Positions 38,320-52,311 are shown, numbered from the stretch's first letter. The stretch: 64,000 bases of DNA from Stratiolaelaps scimitus (GCA_019614645.1 JABWDB010000019.1:62001-126000); one strand, 5' to 3'. Program-made: numbers and translations. The notes: generated by a model not told the origin, from the letters alone.

Positions 38320-41300
38320 ATATTCAATACAGTTAACCTGCCATCCACCATCAAAGGGAGATTAACTAAACCGCCTTTATACGTTGCAGCTCCTTTAATA
38401 AACCAATGAAACCTTTACCTTTTACGTCAACTTACAGGTATCAGTTCAGACTTGCGAATGGATGTCGTGGGCGGCCAAGGTCCCACAGATTGAGGTGGAG
38501 ACCCACAAGGTCGCCGCGCCCGATGTCGTCATTCCCACCATGGACACAGTGCGCCACGAAAGCCTACTCTACACCTGGCTGGCGGAACACAAGCCACTTG
38601 TTCTCTGTGGTCCGCCAGGTTCTGGCAAGACGATGACGCTCTTCTCAGCCCTTCGCTGTCTGCCCGACATGGAGGTTGTCGGACTCAATTTCTCGTCGGC
38701 TACCACTCCCGAGCTGCTGCTCAAGACGTTCGATCATTACTGCGAGTATAAAAAGACACCAAATGGCATGGTCCTCAGTCCGATTCAAATTGGCAAGTGG
38801 CTCGTACTCTTCTGCGACGAGATCAATCTGCCCGATCAGGACAAATATGGCACAATGCGGGTCATTTCCTTCCTACGGCAGATGGTCGAGCATGGTGGTT
38901 TTTACAGGACAGTCGACCAAGTGTGGGTGAAACTGGACCGCATCCAGTTCGTGGGAGCATGCAATCCGCCCACCGATCCTGGACGGAAACCTCTATCACA
39001 TCGCTTCCTGCGGCATGTGCCCATTGTGTACGTCGACTATCCTGGCGAGACGTCACTAAAGCAGATCTACGGCACGTTCAATCGCGCTATGCTGCGCATG
39101 GTGCCAGCGCTCAAATCGTACTCGGAGCCACTCACATCGGCGATGGTTGAATTCTACCTCAGATCCCAGGAGCGATTCACGCAGGATATGCAGCCTCATT
39201 ACGTGTACTCGCCACGAGAGCTTACCCGCTGGGTTCGCGGTATCTGCGAGGCTGTGCGTCCGCTTGAGACACTCTCGGTGGAGGGCCTTGTACGACTTTG
39301 GGGCCATGAGGGTCTGCGGCTCTTCCAGGACCGTCTGGTCGAGGACCAGGAAAGACAGTGGACGGACGAGAACATCGACGCAGTTGCCCTTCGACACTTC
39401 CCTAATGTCGACCGTGAAGAGGCTCTGAGTCGGCCTATTCTCTACTCCAACTGGCTATCGAAGGACTACGTTCCCATTAAGCGGCAAGAGCTACGCGACT
39501 ACGTCCGAGCCCGACTCAAGGTGTTCTACGAGGAGGAGCTCGATGTACAGCTGGTTCTCTTCAACGAAGTGCTTGACCATGTACTCCGCATTGATCGAAT
39601 CTTCCGACAGCCACAGGGCCACCTGTTGCTGATCGGCGTATCGGGCGCAGGCAAGACAACGCTGTCCCGTTTTGTGGCTTGGATGAACGGGCTCAAGGTC
39701 TTCCAGATCAAGGTCCACAACCGCTACACGGCGGCCGACTTTGACGAAGATCTGCGCAACGTGCTGCGTAGGGCTGGTTGCAAGGGCGAGAAGATCGCGT
39801 TCATACTTGACGAAGGCAACGTGCTCGACTCTTCGTTCCTCGAAAGGATGAACACTCTCTTGGCCAACGGAGAGGTACCCGGTCTCTTTGAGGGCGATGA
39901 ATACACGACGCTGATGACACAGTGTAAAGAGGGGTCTCAACGGGAGGGACTTATGCTCGACTCAAATGAGGAACTATACAAGTGGTTCACAGGTGAGCAT
40001 ATATTTACGGTGTTCAGCCGAACTATTTCGCATACCTAGTGGGTGAACAGGAGTGGCGGCTTCGATACAAGTGTCAAACAATCACTCATAAGAAACTCGG
40101 GTAAATCAATTAGTCCTGTGTATAAATAACTATTGATTTCAGTGTCGAGACGCTTGCCCATCTCTACAGTTATAGAAACGAATTCTAATCCTGAATATGC
40201 AACTGATGTTCACGGCGTTTTTTGACAATTACAGGACAAGTAATGCGTAACCTACATGTGGTGTTTACGATGAACCCGTCTGTAAACGGTCTAAAGGACA
40301 GAGCGGCGACCTCACCTGCCCTATTCAACCGATGTGTGCTCAACTGGTTCGGTGACTGGTCAGATGAGGCTTTATACCAAGTCGGACTAGAGTTCACCAG
40401 AAGACTTGACATCGATCGCATTGACGTAAGCACTCGATAGGAAGAGATCCACACAAAACTGACACGAAATTCATAATTTATGCATTTTGAATCCTCGTCC
40501 ATGCCCGAAAATGTATTCAGTTACGAAAATCCCCCCAAGGAGCGATCTCTGAAAAGGCTACTCAGTTCAAGTATCTTTCAGTGCGAGCCACAAACGGAAC
40601 GATGTATTCGAATAGTGTAGTATACAAGTTTTCGCCGACTAATGTTTCGTATTACGATTAGCCTTAACTAATATGTATGTATGTATTTTTTATTTTAGCT
40701 AGTATTAATAATAATAATTATTGTTATTATGATAATAATATTGCAGTATCGACAGCCGGACTATTTCCCACTGACTGTATCAAGCCTGGAGGCTCCTTTC
40801 AACTATCGGCAAGCGATTGTCAACGCCTTCGTCTATGTGCACCAGACGCTGCACAAAGCTTCAGGCCGTCTAGCAAAACGCAGCGGACGACAGACAACGA
40901 TCACGCCGCGTCATTATCTCGACTTCATTTCGCACTACGTCAAGCTGTACAATGAGAAACGATCGGAGCTCGAAGACGAGCAGCTCCATCTCAATATCGG
41001 CTTGCAGAAGATACGCGAGACCGTCGATCAGGTCGAGGAGATGCAGAAATCACTGGCGCTGAAATCGCGCGAACTCGAGGAGAAGAACATCGCCGCTAAC
41101 GCCAAACTCAAGGAGATGCTCTCAGGACAGCAAGAGGCTGAAAAGAAGAAGGTAGAAAGCCAGCGCATTCAGCATTCGCTACGAGAACAGGAGGCGATCA
41201 TTGCTGAGAAACGCACGAGCGTCATGGAAGATCTGTCCAAGGTCGAACCCGCTGTCGAAGAAGCACAGACAGGTTTGTTAGCCAGTTTTTGTGTTGCTCT

Positions 41301-44300
41301 ACTAATTTTGCTAAATGTAAACGGAAGCAATAGCGAGTAATTTTTTGCGGTAGCATCCTCTTCGTTTACTGTTCGATGCTGTGCTTTTGTCTCAATATTT
41401 GACAAAATTAGACCAACAATACAATGGAATGAACACAAACGTCGCTCGGCGTTTTGCTATGACGTTGATGTGGTGGCGCAAGCTAATGTGTGTGCCATCG
41501 TTACAGCTGTGAAGTCTATCAAGAAACAGAACCTGGTCGAGATCCGTTCCATGGCGAACCCGCCACCACCAGTCAAGATGACGCTTGAAGCGATCTGTCT
41601 TCTACTTGGGGAGAATGCCCCTGACTGGAAGGCGATCCGTGGCGTCATCATCCGGGATAACTTCATATCTACCATCATCAACTACAATGCCGAGGCAATA
41701 TCGTAAGTTGCCCTTCGTTAAAGATCATATTGACTCATTTCTGGGTTGTGAGTTCACTATCGAATTGACGCTGCGTGCAGCTGGGTGTGTGTAGCTGTGT
41801 AACTACTAGGACGTTACTTGAACGGCCAATGATAATACTAATGCTTTAATATTTCTGTGCAATTTCAGGGACGATATCCGGACTAAGATGAAGCAGAAGT
41901 ACCTGGATAATAACGAGTTCAACTATGAGAAGATCAATCGCGCCTCGGTGGCTTGCGGGCCTATGGTGAAGTGGGCGATTGCACAATGCAATTACGCTGA
42001 TATGCTGAAGCGTGTAGAGCCCCTCCGCAATGAACTGTCCAGCTTAGAGGCGTCGGCCAACAAGAACAAGGAGGAGGCCAATGAAATGAACCGCGTCATT
42101 GCCGACCTAGAGCGCAGTATCGCCTCCTATAAGGAGGAGTACGCTAACCTCGTGAGCGAAGCGCAGAGTATCAAGAGCGATCTGGCCAATGTACAAGCCA
42201 AGGTCGACCGTTCGATCAATCTCCTTCAGTCACTTGGCGGCGAAAAGGACCGTTGGGAGCTCACGAGTGAGACGTTCAAGAACCAAATGGCGACTATCTC
42301 CGGTGACGTATTGTTGGGATCAGCCTTCCTCGCGTATGCGGGCTACTTCGACCAGTCGTACAGGCAGAATCTATTCAACAACTGGTGCACTCACCTGCAT
42401 CAGGCGGCCATCAGCTTCCGTCAGGATATTGCTCGAACCGAATACCTGTCAACGGCTGACGAGCGATTGAGATGGCAGGCGAACTCGCTTCCATCGGACG
42501 ACCTCTGTACAGAGAACGCCATCATGCTTAAGCGGTTCAATCGGTATCCTCTCATTATCGATCCGTCGGGCCAAGCGACCGAGTACATCATGCAGGAGTT
42601 TAAGGACAAGAAGATCACGAAGACCTCGTTCCTCGACGACTCGTTCCGAAAGAATCTTGAGTCCGCTCTTCGTTTCGGAAATCCACTTCTCGTACAGGAC
42701 GTCGAAAGCTACGATCCAATTCTGAACCCAGTTCTTAATCGGGAAGTACGCAAGACTGGCGGACGAGTTCTGATTACGCTAGGAGACCAAGACATTGATT
42801 TGTCGCCGACATTCTCTATCTTCTTGTCGACCAGAGATCCTACTGTGGAATTCCCTCCGGATCTCTGCTCTCGGGTGACATTCGTGAACTTTACCGTGAC
42901 CCGAAGCTCGTTGCAGAGCCAGTGCCTGAACCAGGTTCTGCGCACAGAACGACCAGATATCGACGAGAAACGAACGGACCTTCTAAAGCTTCAGGGCGAA
43001 TTTCAGGTGCGGCTACGTCAACTGGAGAAATCGCTGTTGCAGGCGCTTAACGACTCCAAAGGTCGCATCCTGGATGACGACAGCGTTATATCTACTCTTG
43101 AAAAGCTGAAGACCGAGGCTGCTGAGATTTCGAGGTACGTTCCTTTCTCTCGAATTGAGTGAACATTTTTTTTATCGTTTTATAGTAAACACTGTATTGA
43201 TCGAGTATATTTTAAGCCCTATAGCCGCGAGGGTCAGTTATACATTGTGCCCCGCGGTTTAAGGCCCTTGGACCTCTTCGAGTGCTGAGCAACCCCAGAC
43301 GAAACAGTGAATATACCATTCGGCTGGGTCCATTATACATAGCGAAATGATGTTGTCTACACCATACACGCCTGTACTACGCATGAGCGCGCTAACGAAA
43401 TGTTCGTTTCTTGCTTTACAGAAAAGTGGAAGAGACGGATAAGGTTATCGCTGAGGTGGATTCGGTGTCGCAGCAATACATGCCTTTGGCCACTGCCTGC
43501 TCGTCAATCTACTTCACACTGGAGGGGTTAAATCAGGCCCACTTCCTGTATCAGTACTCTCTGCACTTCTTCCTCGAGATGTACAACGATGTGCTTACCA
43601 ACAACGCCCACCTTCAGGGCATGACCGAGCCGACGCAGCGATTGGGTGTCATTAGCAAAGACCTATTCCAAATAGTGTTCAATCGGGTCACCCGCGGAAT
43701 GTTGCATCACGACCATCTCGCCTTCGCTATTCTTCTCTGTAAGATCCACCTAAAGGGTTTCTCTAACGAGTCGCACTTTGACGCATTGTTTAACCACTTC
43801 CTCCGAGGACGTGAAGGCATGCTGGGTAAACACTCGATATATTTTGATTCGTTTACCCCTGAACAGCAGGAGGCCGCGTCAGCGCTTGTCAGACTTAACT
43901 ATTTCAGCCAACTGGAGAAAAACCTGGGCGATCAGAAGAGCGCTGTAGAGAGCTGGCTCACCCTCGAACACCCCGAGACAAACGTACCGCCTGTCTGGGA
44001 GGACAAAGGCGTATCTCAAATTGACGAACACATGCTACAACTTCTCATCATTCAAGCCTTGAGACCTGACCGTGTGATCGCAAAGGCGCATCAGGTAGTC
44101 AACGCTATCATGAGCGAGGATTTCATGGCGTCAGCTTACCAAGAGTTAGACCTCGTGAACATCGTGCAAAACGAGGTGAAGGCTAATACGCCGATCCTCA
44201 TGTGCTCTGTACCTGGATACGACGCCTCTGGGCGGGTAGACGATTTGGCAACCGAGATGAACGTGCAGCTTTCCTCCATCGCGATGGGATCTGCTGAAGG

Positions 44301-46700
44301 ATTCTCTCAAGCCGAAAAAGCGATCAACGCCGCCTCGAAGAATGGCCGCTGGGTGATGCTGAAGAACGTTCACCTGGCGCCAGCCTGGCTCGTCCAGCTG
44401 GAGAAGAAGCTCCACTCGCTTCAAGCACATCCGGGCTTCCGTCTCTTCCTCACGCTCGAGATCCACCCCAAGGTGCCGGTCAACCTTTTGCGAGCTGGGC
44501 GCTGCTTCGTATTCGAGCCTCCACCAGGGATTCGCTCGAATCTGCTGCGCACCTTCTCGACGGTACCAGCGCAACGTATGATGAAAACGCCTAGCGAACG
44601 CGCCAGAATGTACTTCCTCCTTGCGTGGTTCCACGCTATCGTACAGGAACGATTGCGCTACTCGCCGCTCGGTTGGTCGAAACATTACGAGTTCAACGAG
44701 AGCGACCTGCGTGTCGCGTGTGACACCCTCGACACGTGGATCGAAAGTGCCAGCATGGGTCGTACGAACCTGCCACCAGAGAAGGTGCCGTGGACCGCTC
44801 TGCGCACCTTGTTCGGCCAGTGCATCTACGGAGGTAAGATCGACAACGAATTTGATCAACGACTGCTCAATTCGTTCCTGGCAAATCTATTCACGGAGAA
44901 AAGCTTCGAGCCCGAGTTCATGCTGGTGGATGCCGGCCAGGGGTCGGCTGGCATTCACATGCCCGAAGGTATCCGCCGCGACCAGTTCCTACACTGGGCC
45001 GAACAGCTGACTGAACTACAGCAGCCGTCTTGGCTCGGTCTGCCCAACAATGCAGAGAAAGTTCTCCTTACAAATCGAGGCAGTGACCTCTTGGCAAAAC
45101 TGCTGCGCATGCAGCTGTTAGAGGATGACGACGACGAGGTCGTTTATGCCGAGGAGCCCAGTCAACAAGGAGATGTTAAAGCGAAAAAGCGTGGAGCGCT
45201 TGACACGTCCGCTACACCAGCGTGGATGCTCACCCTACAACGATCGGCCATGGAATGGCTCAAGTTGCTGCCTCAGTCCCTGCAGACGCTCAGGAGAACA
45301 AAGGAGAACATCCGCGATCCGCTCTACCGCTACTTCGAGCGGGAGGTCAATGTCGGCTCACAGCTGCTCAGCCTGATCCGACGTGACTTGGTCGACATCG
45401 TTCAGATCTGTCAAGGGGAAAAGAAGCAGACGAACCTGCATCGACAGATGATATCCGAGCTGGCCAAGAGCTGTGTCCCGTCTCATTGGAAAGGCCGATA
45501 CACGGCACCGCCCGGATGCACGGCTGCACAGTGGATCACAGATTTCAACGAACGTGTCAACCAATTGACGCGGGTATCGAAAGCGTGCACCCAAGGTGGA
45601 CTTGCTGCTCTCAAGACACTCGTTGTCTGGCTAGGTGTGTACAACTACGTCACTTTGTCATACTACAAATATCTAAATATACATACACATATATTGGGTT
45701 GTCTCATAAGTTCGAAGCAAAATTTTACAGAATGTTTTATTCAAAACTCACCACGAACTTAACTTAAATCGATACAGTGACTACTACCGACCAGTATATA
45801 TATATATACAGTTGTGGCGCGCTACAACGACCCATCGTTGCGCAGATCGCATTATAAACACAGAAAATTCATGATCGGAAACTTTTTGAAATATCCTTTG
45901 CAGGTGGTTTGTTCAACCCTGAAGCATACATCACGGCGACACGGCAATACGTGGCGCAGGCGAATGGTTGGTCCCTGGAGGAACTGTCCCTAGCGGTGGC
46001 GATCAGGCCAACCGCCGACACAGATCCCGAGCTGGACGAATGCAGCTTTGCACTGTCCGCTCTTAAGCTGCAGGGGGCCGAATGTACGAACGCCTCGAAA
46101 CTCACGCTTTCCACCAATATCCTCTCCGACCTACAGCTCACCGTGATTACCTGGATAAAGTTAGTATTCAGCTCATTCGATCTCTCCGTTTTGCTTGAAT
46201 CGCTTTATTATGCTCGCCCTTGTATTCGTTTTCATTGCTAACTACTAACCTAATTCAGGTCTCAGTAAGGCAATTTCACAGCGGGCGAAATCGAGTTTGT
46301 ACGATATCGTAAGTTGCGCCTTGGTTTCAATCAAGGCGCCCACAATGCCACAGTGAGTTTGGTACCGCGAGGGAACGCTTAGGCTGCTCCTACGAGTTCA
46401 CTACTGTGTGTGTGCGTGTGTGTGGTTATGTGCGAAATTGCCGAAGGGCTTTTTCGCACAGTGGATAAACGAAAAACAAACTCCGTGTCAAATCCGAATC
46501 TACCAATCCCTCGTTATTCGCTTTCCAGGGCCACTGGCGATGAAACCAAATCGGCAGCGGTTGTCACCCTGCCCGTGTACCTAAACTCATCTCGAACGGA
46601 GCTTCTGTTCACGGTCGATCTGGAGGCTACCGACGTCAAGCAAGCGTTGTGCTTCTACGAAAGGGGTGTCGCTATCCTCTGTAACTACAGCCTTGGCTAA
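26599..46700 (+). CDS. DYNC1H1: Cytoplasmic dynein 1 heavy chain, 4658 aa
   Basis: Motor subunit that drives minus-end transport on microtubules. Coding exons: 26599-26827, 28973-29070, 29291-29472, 30054-30243, 30515-34555, 34762-35130, 35292-37254, 37493-38022, 38438-39992, 40235-40425, 40747-41272, 41507-41702, 41869-43134, 43422-45634, 45904-46159, 46529-46700, plus a probable 18-nt microexon at 27227-27244. Phases close to 4658 aa (4664 with the microexon); human is about 4646. P-loops: AAA1 GPAGTGKT (K1912), AAA2 GPSGSGKS (K2228), AAA3 GPPGSGKT (K2598), AAA4 GVSGAGKT (K2940). Walker B motifs are FDEF, FDGD, CDEI and LDEG. The stalk coiled coil and microtubule-binding tip lie in exons from 40747 to 43134, and the C-terminal domain ends [16 protein letters not shown]. 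The intron after 30243 is GC-AG. No break is seen in any motor site. It is DHC1-type, not dynein 2 or axonemal. Confidence 0.98.
27227..27244 (+). CDS. DYNC1H1: Probable 18-nt microexon of the dynein heavy chain
   Basis: Eighteen nucleotides, CCGACGATGAGTCATTGG, sit between a strong acceptor (CATTTTTGTTTGACAG) and a GTATGT donor inside the first intron. The flanking junctions are phase 1 on both sides and the length is a multiple of three, so it can be included or skipped without a frameshift. It would add A-D-D-E-S-L in the acidic, length-variable linker after residue 76, where vertebrate proteins also carry an acidic insert. Confidence 0.55.
28423..28519 (+). repeat. Stem-loop followed by (GATT)n, possible retroposon 3' end
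   Basis: GGAACTGCAATTT (28423-28435) pairs perfectly with AAATTGCAGTTCC (28472-28484). An inner CTCGAA/TTCGAG stem closes a TTATTT loop. It is followed by AATAAAC and a (GATT)n tail to about 28519. The right arm shares TGCAGTTCCGNCNATAAAC with 63341-63359. Confidence 0.5.
29113..29140. repeat. (TA)n microsatellite in dynein intron
   Basis: About 28 bp of pure alternating AT in the intron after the exon ending at 29070. Confidence 0.95.
38275..38314. repeat. (TA)n microsatellite in dynein intron
   Basis: About 40 bp of alternating TA in the intron between the exons ending at 38022 and starting at 38438. Confidence 0.95.
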
Positions 46701-48071
46701 TTCCCAGCACCCACCAGAGGAAAACCTTCCGAATTGCCTTCCGAACACCGATTCCCGTACCGCTCCGGAGATACCGATTACGAAGCATGAGGAACGATCT
46801 TCAAAAAAACTCAATTGGCGTAGCGAAAACGCCGAAAACGAGATCACAATTGACGACGTAGTGCGTCAATAACGCTAACACTGAACCAATCCAAAGGCCA
46901 GTCCGGCGGTAATTGTTGCAACTCAACCCCGACACCACGCACCTTGCTTCTCATGTGCCTGTACTCCGGCTGGGAGTTCACTCACTCGTATGACTTAAAT
47001 GTTCCAAGGGGTTTTACATGTTTACAAACGAAACGATTATTCTATAAGATAAGAACGACGAGCGACCACATGTGCTTCGTATTTGGGTGGTAGGCTGAGT
47101 AGTGGTTAGGTGTACGTGTGTCTGTGTCTTTGTATGATGTGTGAAGAGAAATTCATGTGCATTGCGCATATATATATGCACTTAACGAAATGGATATATA
47201 AAATATGGATATATGTGTAGAGAGAGAGAGAGAGAGGGAGCGAGAGAAAGAGAACACACACGTAGCAAAATTATAACCATGTCTGTATAACCAACACCAC
47301 AATAGACAACGAGGAAATCTCTCGCCTCAATTGATCGTGATGTCACAGATCGGTGGGGCCCAGGGAGCCGGCGCACGTTATGAAGAATATTGCTAATTAC
47401 TTTGTTTACGAATGACCAGCATACAAAAGCGTAAAGTGTATCACCCGTCGATCATATTACGTGGTGAAATCGACACAATCCAACTAGAAGAACGGAGTAC
47501 TTCAAGCGTTAAGTAAGTGGGATCTGATTCAACACTATTCGTGCCTAACTCGGTTGCCGTGTAAGTGAACCATATACCGAATGAGATCGATGAAGACAGA
47601 GAATGAATGTGATTGGACAGAGAGATCCAATTCGCAAGATCGGGTGCCATTGTTTTTTGCAAGGGCGACATAACGCAACCGCCCCGCCACCGGCACCGCA
47701 CACTGATTTTTACCCTATACTCTATATATCATACGAATATCTATCGCAAGAATTCAAATTGCTACAAAAGCATGCGCATACATACCGTACATATAATATA
47801 TTTAAATACACACCGAGAAAAATGATAGATATTATTACTATATTTATTTACTAAGCAAACACGTAAAAAATGAGAGCGAGCGAGAGAGAGAGAGGATATA
47901 CCCCCCCCCCCCAACAAGAGAATGCAAGAGAGATTAGATGGCGTGGAACGATATGAACTAGTTGGGGACCTGACAAGAGGAGGTGGACAAAGCGAGAGAG
48001 ATGTGATTGGTAGATAGATCTGGTTAAGGTGTGTCTGTTTTTAATGTGGACGACGTCTATATGGTGTTGGG

Positions 48072-48102
<31 letters not shown>

Positions 48103-48422
48103 GCGTGCCACTCTAGCGTAACTACTTCGTGAATTGTTGCCGGCGGTGGCGCATATTGCACAAAGATACGTGCGGTAATTGAGAACGCCAGCGGCCCAGG
48201 ACGCTGATGAATAGAGCAGATTATTCGCGCGCGTGGCGGCGGCGGCGGCGGCTGCAGCAGCAAATTTTTCCTGTTACTGTTGCATGATGTTCTCCTTGTT
48301 GACGGTTGACGCGGCTGTAGCTTAGTGCAGCGAGAGCACAACTCACGTTGGAGTGAGTTGCTTTGACTGAACGAACTCGACTGAACTCTACGAGGCAAAT
48401 GATGATGCTGATAATCCGACAG

Positions 48423-48423
<1 letters not shown>

Positions 48424-48464
<41 letters not shown>

Positions 48465-48475
48465 ATTATTATTAT
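48424..48475. repeat. (TA)n followed by (TTA)n
   Basis: A pure dinucleotide run passes directly into a trinucleotide run, which points to slippage and unit change in one tract. Confidence 0.9.
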
Positions 48476-48883
48476 GATTTTGATCATTGTCGTGAAAGTC
48501 TCTCCTGGTGGTAAGATGAGTAGAGGATGAAGAAATAACGAAAACACATAAAATAGTGAAAAATAACTAAGAATCTATTTACGCCTAACGTGGAGGTTGA
48601 CGGTGACGCCTTCAGGGGAACGGTTCCGCTTTATATATATATATATATAATATCTCGATATATCTGTGTATGTATATGTATACCCTAGGAGTAACTTGGA
48701 AGAGAAGTACTTGCAATGTGTAATAGTAATATGGTAATTGGTGTAATTGTTGTGCCTGCGGTAGCCATTGCGTTGGCGACGTGGCACACACAGATGTGTG
48801 TTCTCGTGGTGGTAACGATGGGCTGGTAATGATGAGCGCGTTCTAATAACGGAATGAAATCAACAAAAATCTGTGAGTGAGTG

Positions 48884-48889
48884 AATAAA
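48884..48889 (+). terminator. Candidate poly(A) signal for dynein
   Basis: AATAAA followed at once by a second AATAAA (AATAAAAATAAAG). It is the first canonical signal on the plus strand after the dynein stop at 46700. Confidence 0.4.
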
Positions 48890-49444
48890 AATAAAGCAGC
48901 CAGCAACCTATTTACAGCAAAATGGAGTTGGTTTTCATTTCTGGTTAGATCGTTATCTAGCGAACGATGGCGAAGTTTCCAATAAAGTTGTACAAGGAGC
49001 GTCCCATGAACCCTGTGATATAGCTTGAACATAACAGCGCAGCTTGGCCTCTCTCAAACGAGATTTGTGCACCACGGTGTCTTAGTGCTCTATTTTTCTT
49101 ATTGCTTCTCTATAACACTAGATCAATGTTAACTGAAGAATAATGTGCAGTTGTAAAAATGCAACAGACACTACTGTGTGGGGTTTGTAAAATTTTCAAG
49201 TATTCTCAAGGTTCGTAACGTTCGTCAAATGTTATTGTTATTCTTGTTGTTGTTTTAAACCCCGGGTTTAATAGCCTTGGCCTTTTGACGATTCCAACGA
49301 GAATTCGCCAGCGACAGCGGATGGCTGAACCAATGATGGCTGGCCGCGCTGTAGATTTCAACGACGAAACGCGTCTTTATCGTGGCGAACGCACTGAAAT
49401 GGTCGTCACTTTCCATTCGTTGGCTGAACGCTCATCGGATCTAT

Positions 49445-49452
49445 TATAAATA
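49445..49452 (+). promoter_or_regulatory. TATA box in a GC-rich block
   Basis: TATAAATA followed about 30 bp later by a GCGGCGACGACGGCGG block and then a CAGCG|GTAAAG donor-like site. The order looks like a core promoter with a short first exon for an unrecognised plus-strand transcript. Confidence 0.3.
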
Positions 49453-51379
49453 CGGGGCTGTTAAAAAGCGGCGACGACGGCGGCAGCGGTAAAGAAGGCG
49501 ACCGACAGCCGCCTATTACTCACCATCAGCACCAGCAACACCCAATGCCGTAGTCCTGCCCATCTCAATGGCTATATACGGTCGCCAAACGACGCTCATC
49601 GGATGTCGCTGTCGTTGATGTCGTCGTTCCTGTTGCCGGTGTCGTTCTGTAGTCGCCGCCATCGAGTCTCCCTTCGCCTATCGGCTGACGATCTCCGAAC
49701 TGGCCGAGTCCGCCATTGGCTTCACCGGGCGAATGGGTGAAGCCGCTCGAGGTAAAATATACGGCCACTTGCCGTTCACCGTCTGCCCCTGAGCGCTGCG
49801 CACCTCTGAGTCATAGTCGTCAGTCGGAGACCGACCGCTTTCGTCAAGTGGTGCACAGGTTTGAGAGGCGCGAATGATGATCGTGCAGGGTCCGCGATCG
49901 GTGGGCAGAGAGCGAGAGCGAGAGCTACAGTGCGTGTATATGGGTGTTCATGTGGTCATCTAGGGCGCTCTATCGGCAGATGTATTGCTGATGTATTAGC
50001 GCTGTTTATATTGCACTTGTCTCGCCAGTTGGGTCTGTCAGTCACGAATGATGAGTGGTGAGCGAAGGTTGGCAATTGGCAGACATGACACGGCTCGACG
50101 CCTATCCTATCTTAACTATATCGTAACTATATATGTATGAGGGTTTGGCGGGCGTTTCTCAACTCGAGTTAGAGCAAGTATCTGTTCGTGAGTATGATTC
50201 AAATTATTGTTGTTGATCATGGAAATTTCGCTATGCATACGGCGAATTCGAAACGCTATTTGAATTGGCTTCGACTTCTGCCCAAAGTGTACCATGTGCT
50301 TTGTATAGAAGAAAAGCTTTAAAGGTACTTATTTCGCCTCTACTAATGGGGGAAAAAGCTGTGAGCAAGTCTCTTCACTTGACAATGAGCAATAGAGTGA
50401 GCTGCCACAGATGTTCCATCAAACTTTTAAGGAAAGCGTAAAATCACCCGGACAGTTCATGACGAAGGGTTTTATGCCCTGCTATTTCTCATACACGCTC
50501 ATAGCATTCGCTTGGGTAGGGGTTACAAAATGCGACGCAAAGCTGCTAGAGGTGTATTTAAAGATCAACGTCACACAGCGTGTCATCAACCGAAGGGAGG
50601 CAGAACACAGGACATATGCGGCTCTTCTATCAGGATCCCGCTTTACCGGTTAACTCGATTCGCGACATCTACCGCAGGAAGGATTTGTAGTAAGTCAATT
50701 TAAGGACTTGAAATTGGGCCTGATAGCTTGACTCGGTCCCCCTCGTCGTCACAGTGTAGCCACACGCGTAATTTCCATAAATATCACCTTGTACAATTGA
50801 CTGAATGATGTAAATGCTATTCCAGAGCAACATGAAACACACTCGTTGCATTTGACCGCTCCACCGAGAATTCTAACAGTGTTTTACATAGACACCGTAC
50901 AGAGGTTTGTTGTCATACTCTCTCGCAATGGAAAAGTCCTGCATCTAAATTTCGAGACATTATCGCTAAATTTGTCACTATAATAACTATAAATGCACCC
51001 TGTATAGCGGTTACGGGCGAACCTTTGAAATACGCAATTCACGTAGTGATCGACGTCGTGAACGGGTCTGATCCGCATGATCAGTGCGACGACATCAACT
51101 GGCCACCACAATGCAAAACGGTTTTGCCTCATGTGTTTTTTTACATATCTAAACTCGAATTTTTTTTCTTCTCATTTTCGAAAGCGCAAACCACTTGCTG
51201 AGTGTCCCGCATTTTTCTTCTCATATCTAATCATTGACGAATGACATTTATAGTCGACTGGTTATCACAGGCTTATTGTTGCACCGGTTCAATACAATAC
51301 CTAATACAATCTAATGCACAATACGACGAGATATGACATCGTATATGATCTAAAGTGTCATATAATAAATACACAGATA

Positions 51380-51385
51380 TTTATT
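51380..51385 (-). terminator. Candidate poly(A) signal of the CH-domain gene
   Basis: TTTATT on plus, AATAAA on minus, about 470 nt beyond the stop codon at 51855-51857. Confidence 0.4.
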
Positions 51386-51854
51386 ATTCACATGAAAATT
51401 GCTCGAAGCGACATCACAATGGTACACATACACACGCATACAGTTGCGTCCTGCGGTAGTTGTGGTAGTAGTAGTGGGTGGACGGCTGCTAGCAATTGCA
51501 ATTGGCGCGAGAGCTCTACGGCGATACGGTTCAACAAGGTCATCAATATTGTTGACTCGGATTCATTATGCCGATTGTTGAACTATTTCGGTCTATCATA
51601 TTATAACGATTAGCAGGTAACAAAAAAGAGCAACTATGATCCCAATAACAGAATCGGTCTCGTGCATTTGATAGCATGGTTTTCTCCAACCTCCGGCCAA
51701 CTCGCAGCTATTCGTAGGCTGATCTTTCTTGGCGCGTACAACAGAGACGGTGTTCTGTATACAGCGGTAAGGATTTCTTCGCCATTACTATTATTATTAT
51801 TATGATTATGGCAAATTACTTATTCCTTCGCATGTTCATTGTTCCTGGATATGT

Positions 51855-52264
51855 TTACTTGGGCTCCATAGCGATGAGTTTGTGGTACAGAGCTTGGATA
51901 TAGGTGAAGACACATTTCCAGTCGGGTTTATCCGTCAGCAGCATATCCTCTGTCGCCAGCAACGGAGTGACGCCAAGCTTTTCCCTAGGACAACAAGGAT
52001 AAAGGAACAATAAACGAAGTTAAATATTAATATGCCGAAATAACCAAAGGCAGTATTTTATTAGGCCGGATGACTATTACCCATGGTCATGCAACAATAC
52101 ATATACAGAATATATACTTCTGTCGTGTGAACATGTATATGTACTCTATATATGTATACACATAATGAATATTCAACAGGTCGACGATATGCACGAGCAT
52201 CGAAGGGAATACACCGGTAAATATTGGCTAATCCGTCGCGAAGCAAGCAAAATAGCAAAACGAG

Positions 52265-52311
<47 letters not shown>

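Larger units (their letters stand above)
46701..49260 (+). other. Dynein 3' UTR and repeat-rich flank
   Basis: No coding region supported. The first clear AATAAA on the plus strand is at about 48884, so the dynein 3' UTR may be about 2.2 kb long. It holds (GA)n at 47217-47236 and again near 47877-47894, a C12 run at 47901-47912, (TA)n at 48077-48102, 48424-48461 and 48632-48649, a (GGC)n stretch at about 48235-48252 and a (TTA)n run at 48461-48475. Confidence 0.5.
49261..51854. other. Intergenic stretch between dynein and the CH-domain gene
   Basis: No gene recognised. The part at 49280-50100 is GC-rich with many CG dinucleotides and contains a TATA box (49445-49452). A minus-strand Gly/Thr-rich frame at 49565-49768 has no ATG. 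A plus frame of 80 codons at 50411 (MFHQTFKESVK) has an ATG but no recognisable family. The minus-strand AATAAA at 51380-51385 probably ends the CH gene. Confidence 0.4.

Noticed and set aside
48057..48547. Minus-strand frames with long Tyr-Ile runs and a Pro stretch
   Set aside because: The runs are translated (TA)n and (GGC)n repeats in the dynein 3' flank.
50411..50653. Plus-strand ORF of 80 codons
   Set aside because: Composition and sequence resemble nothing known, and an overlapping frame of similar size exists.
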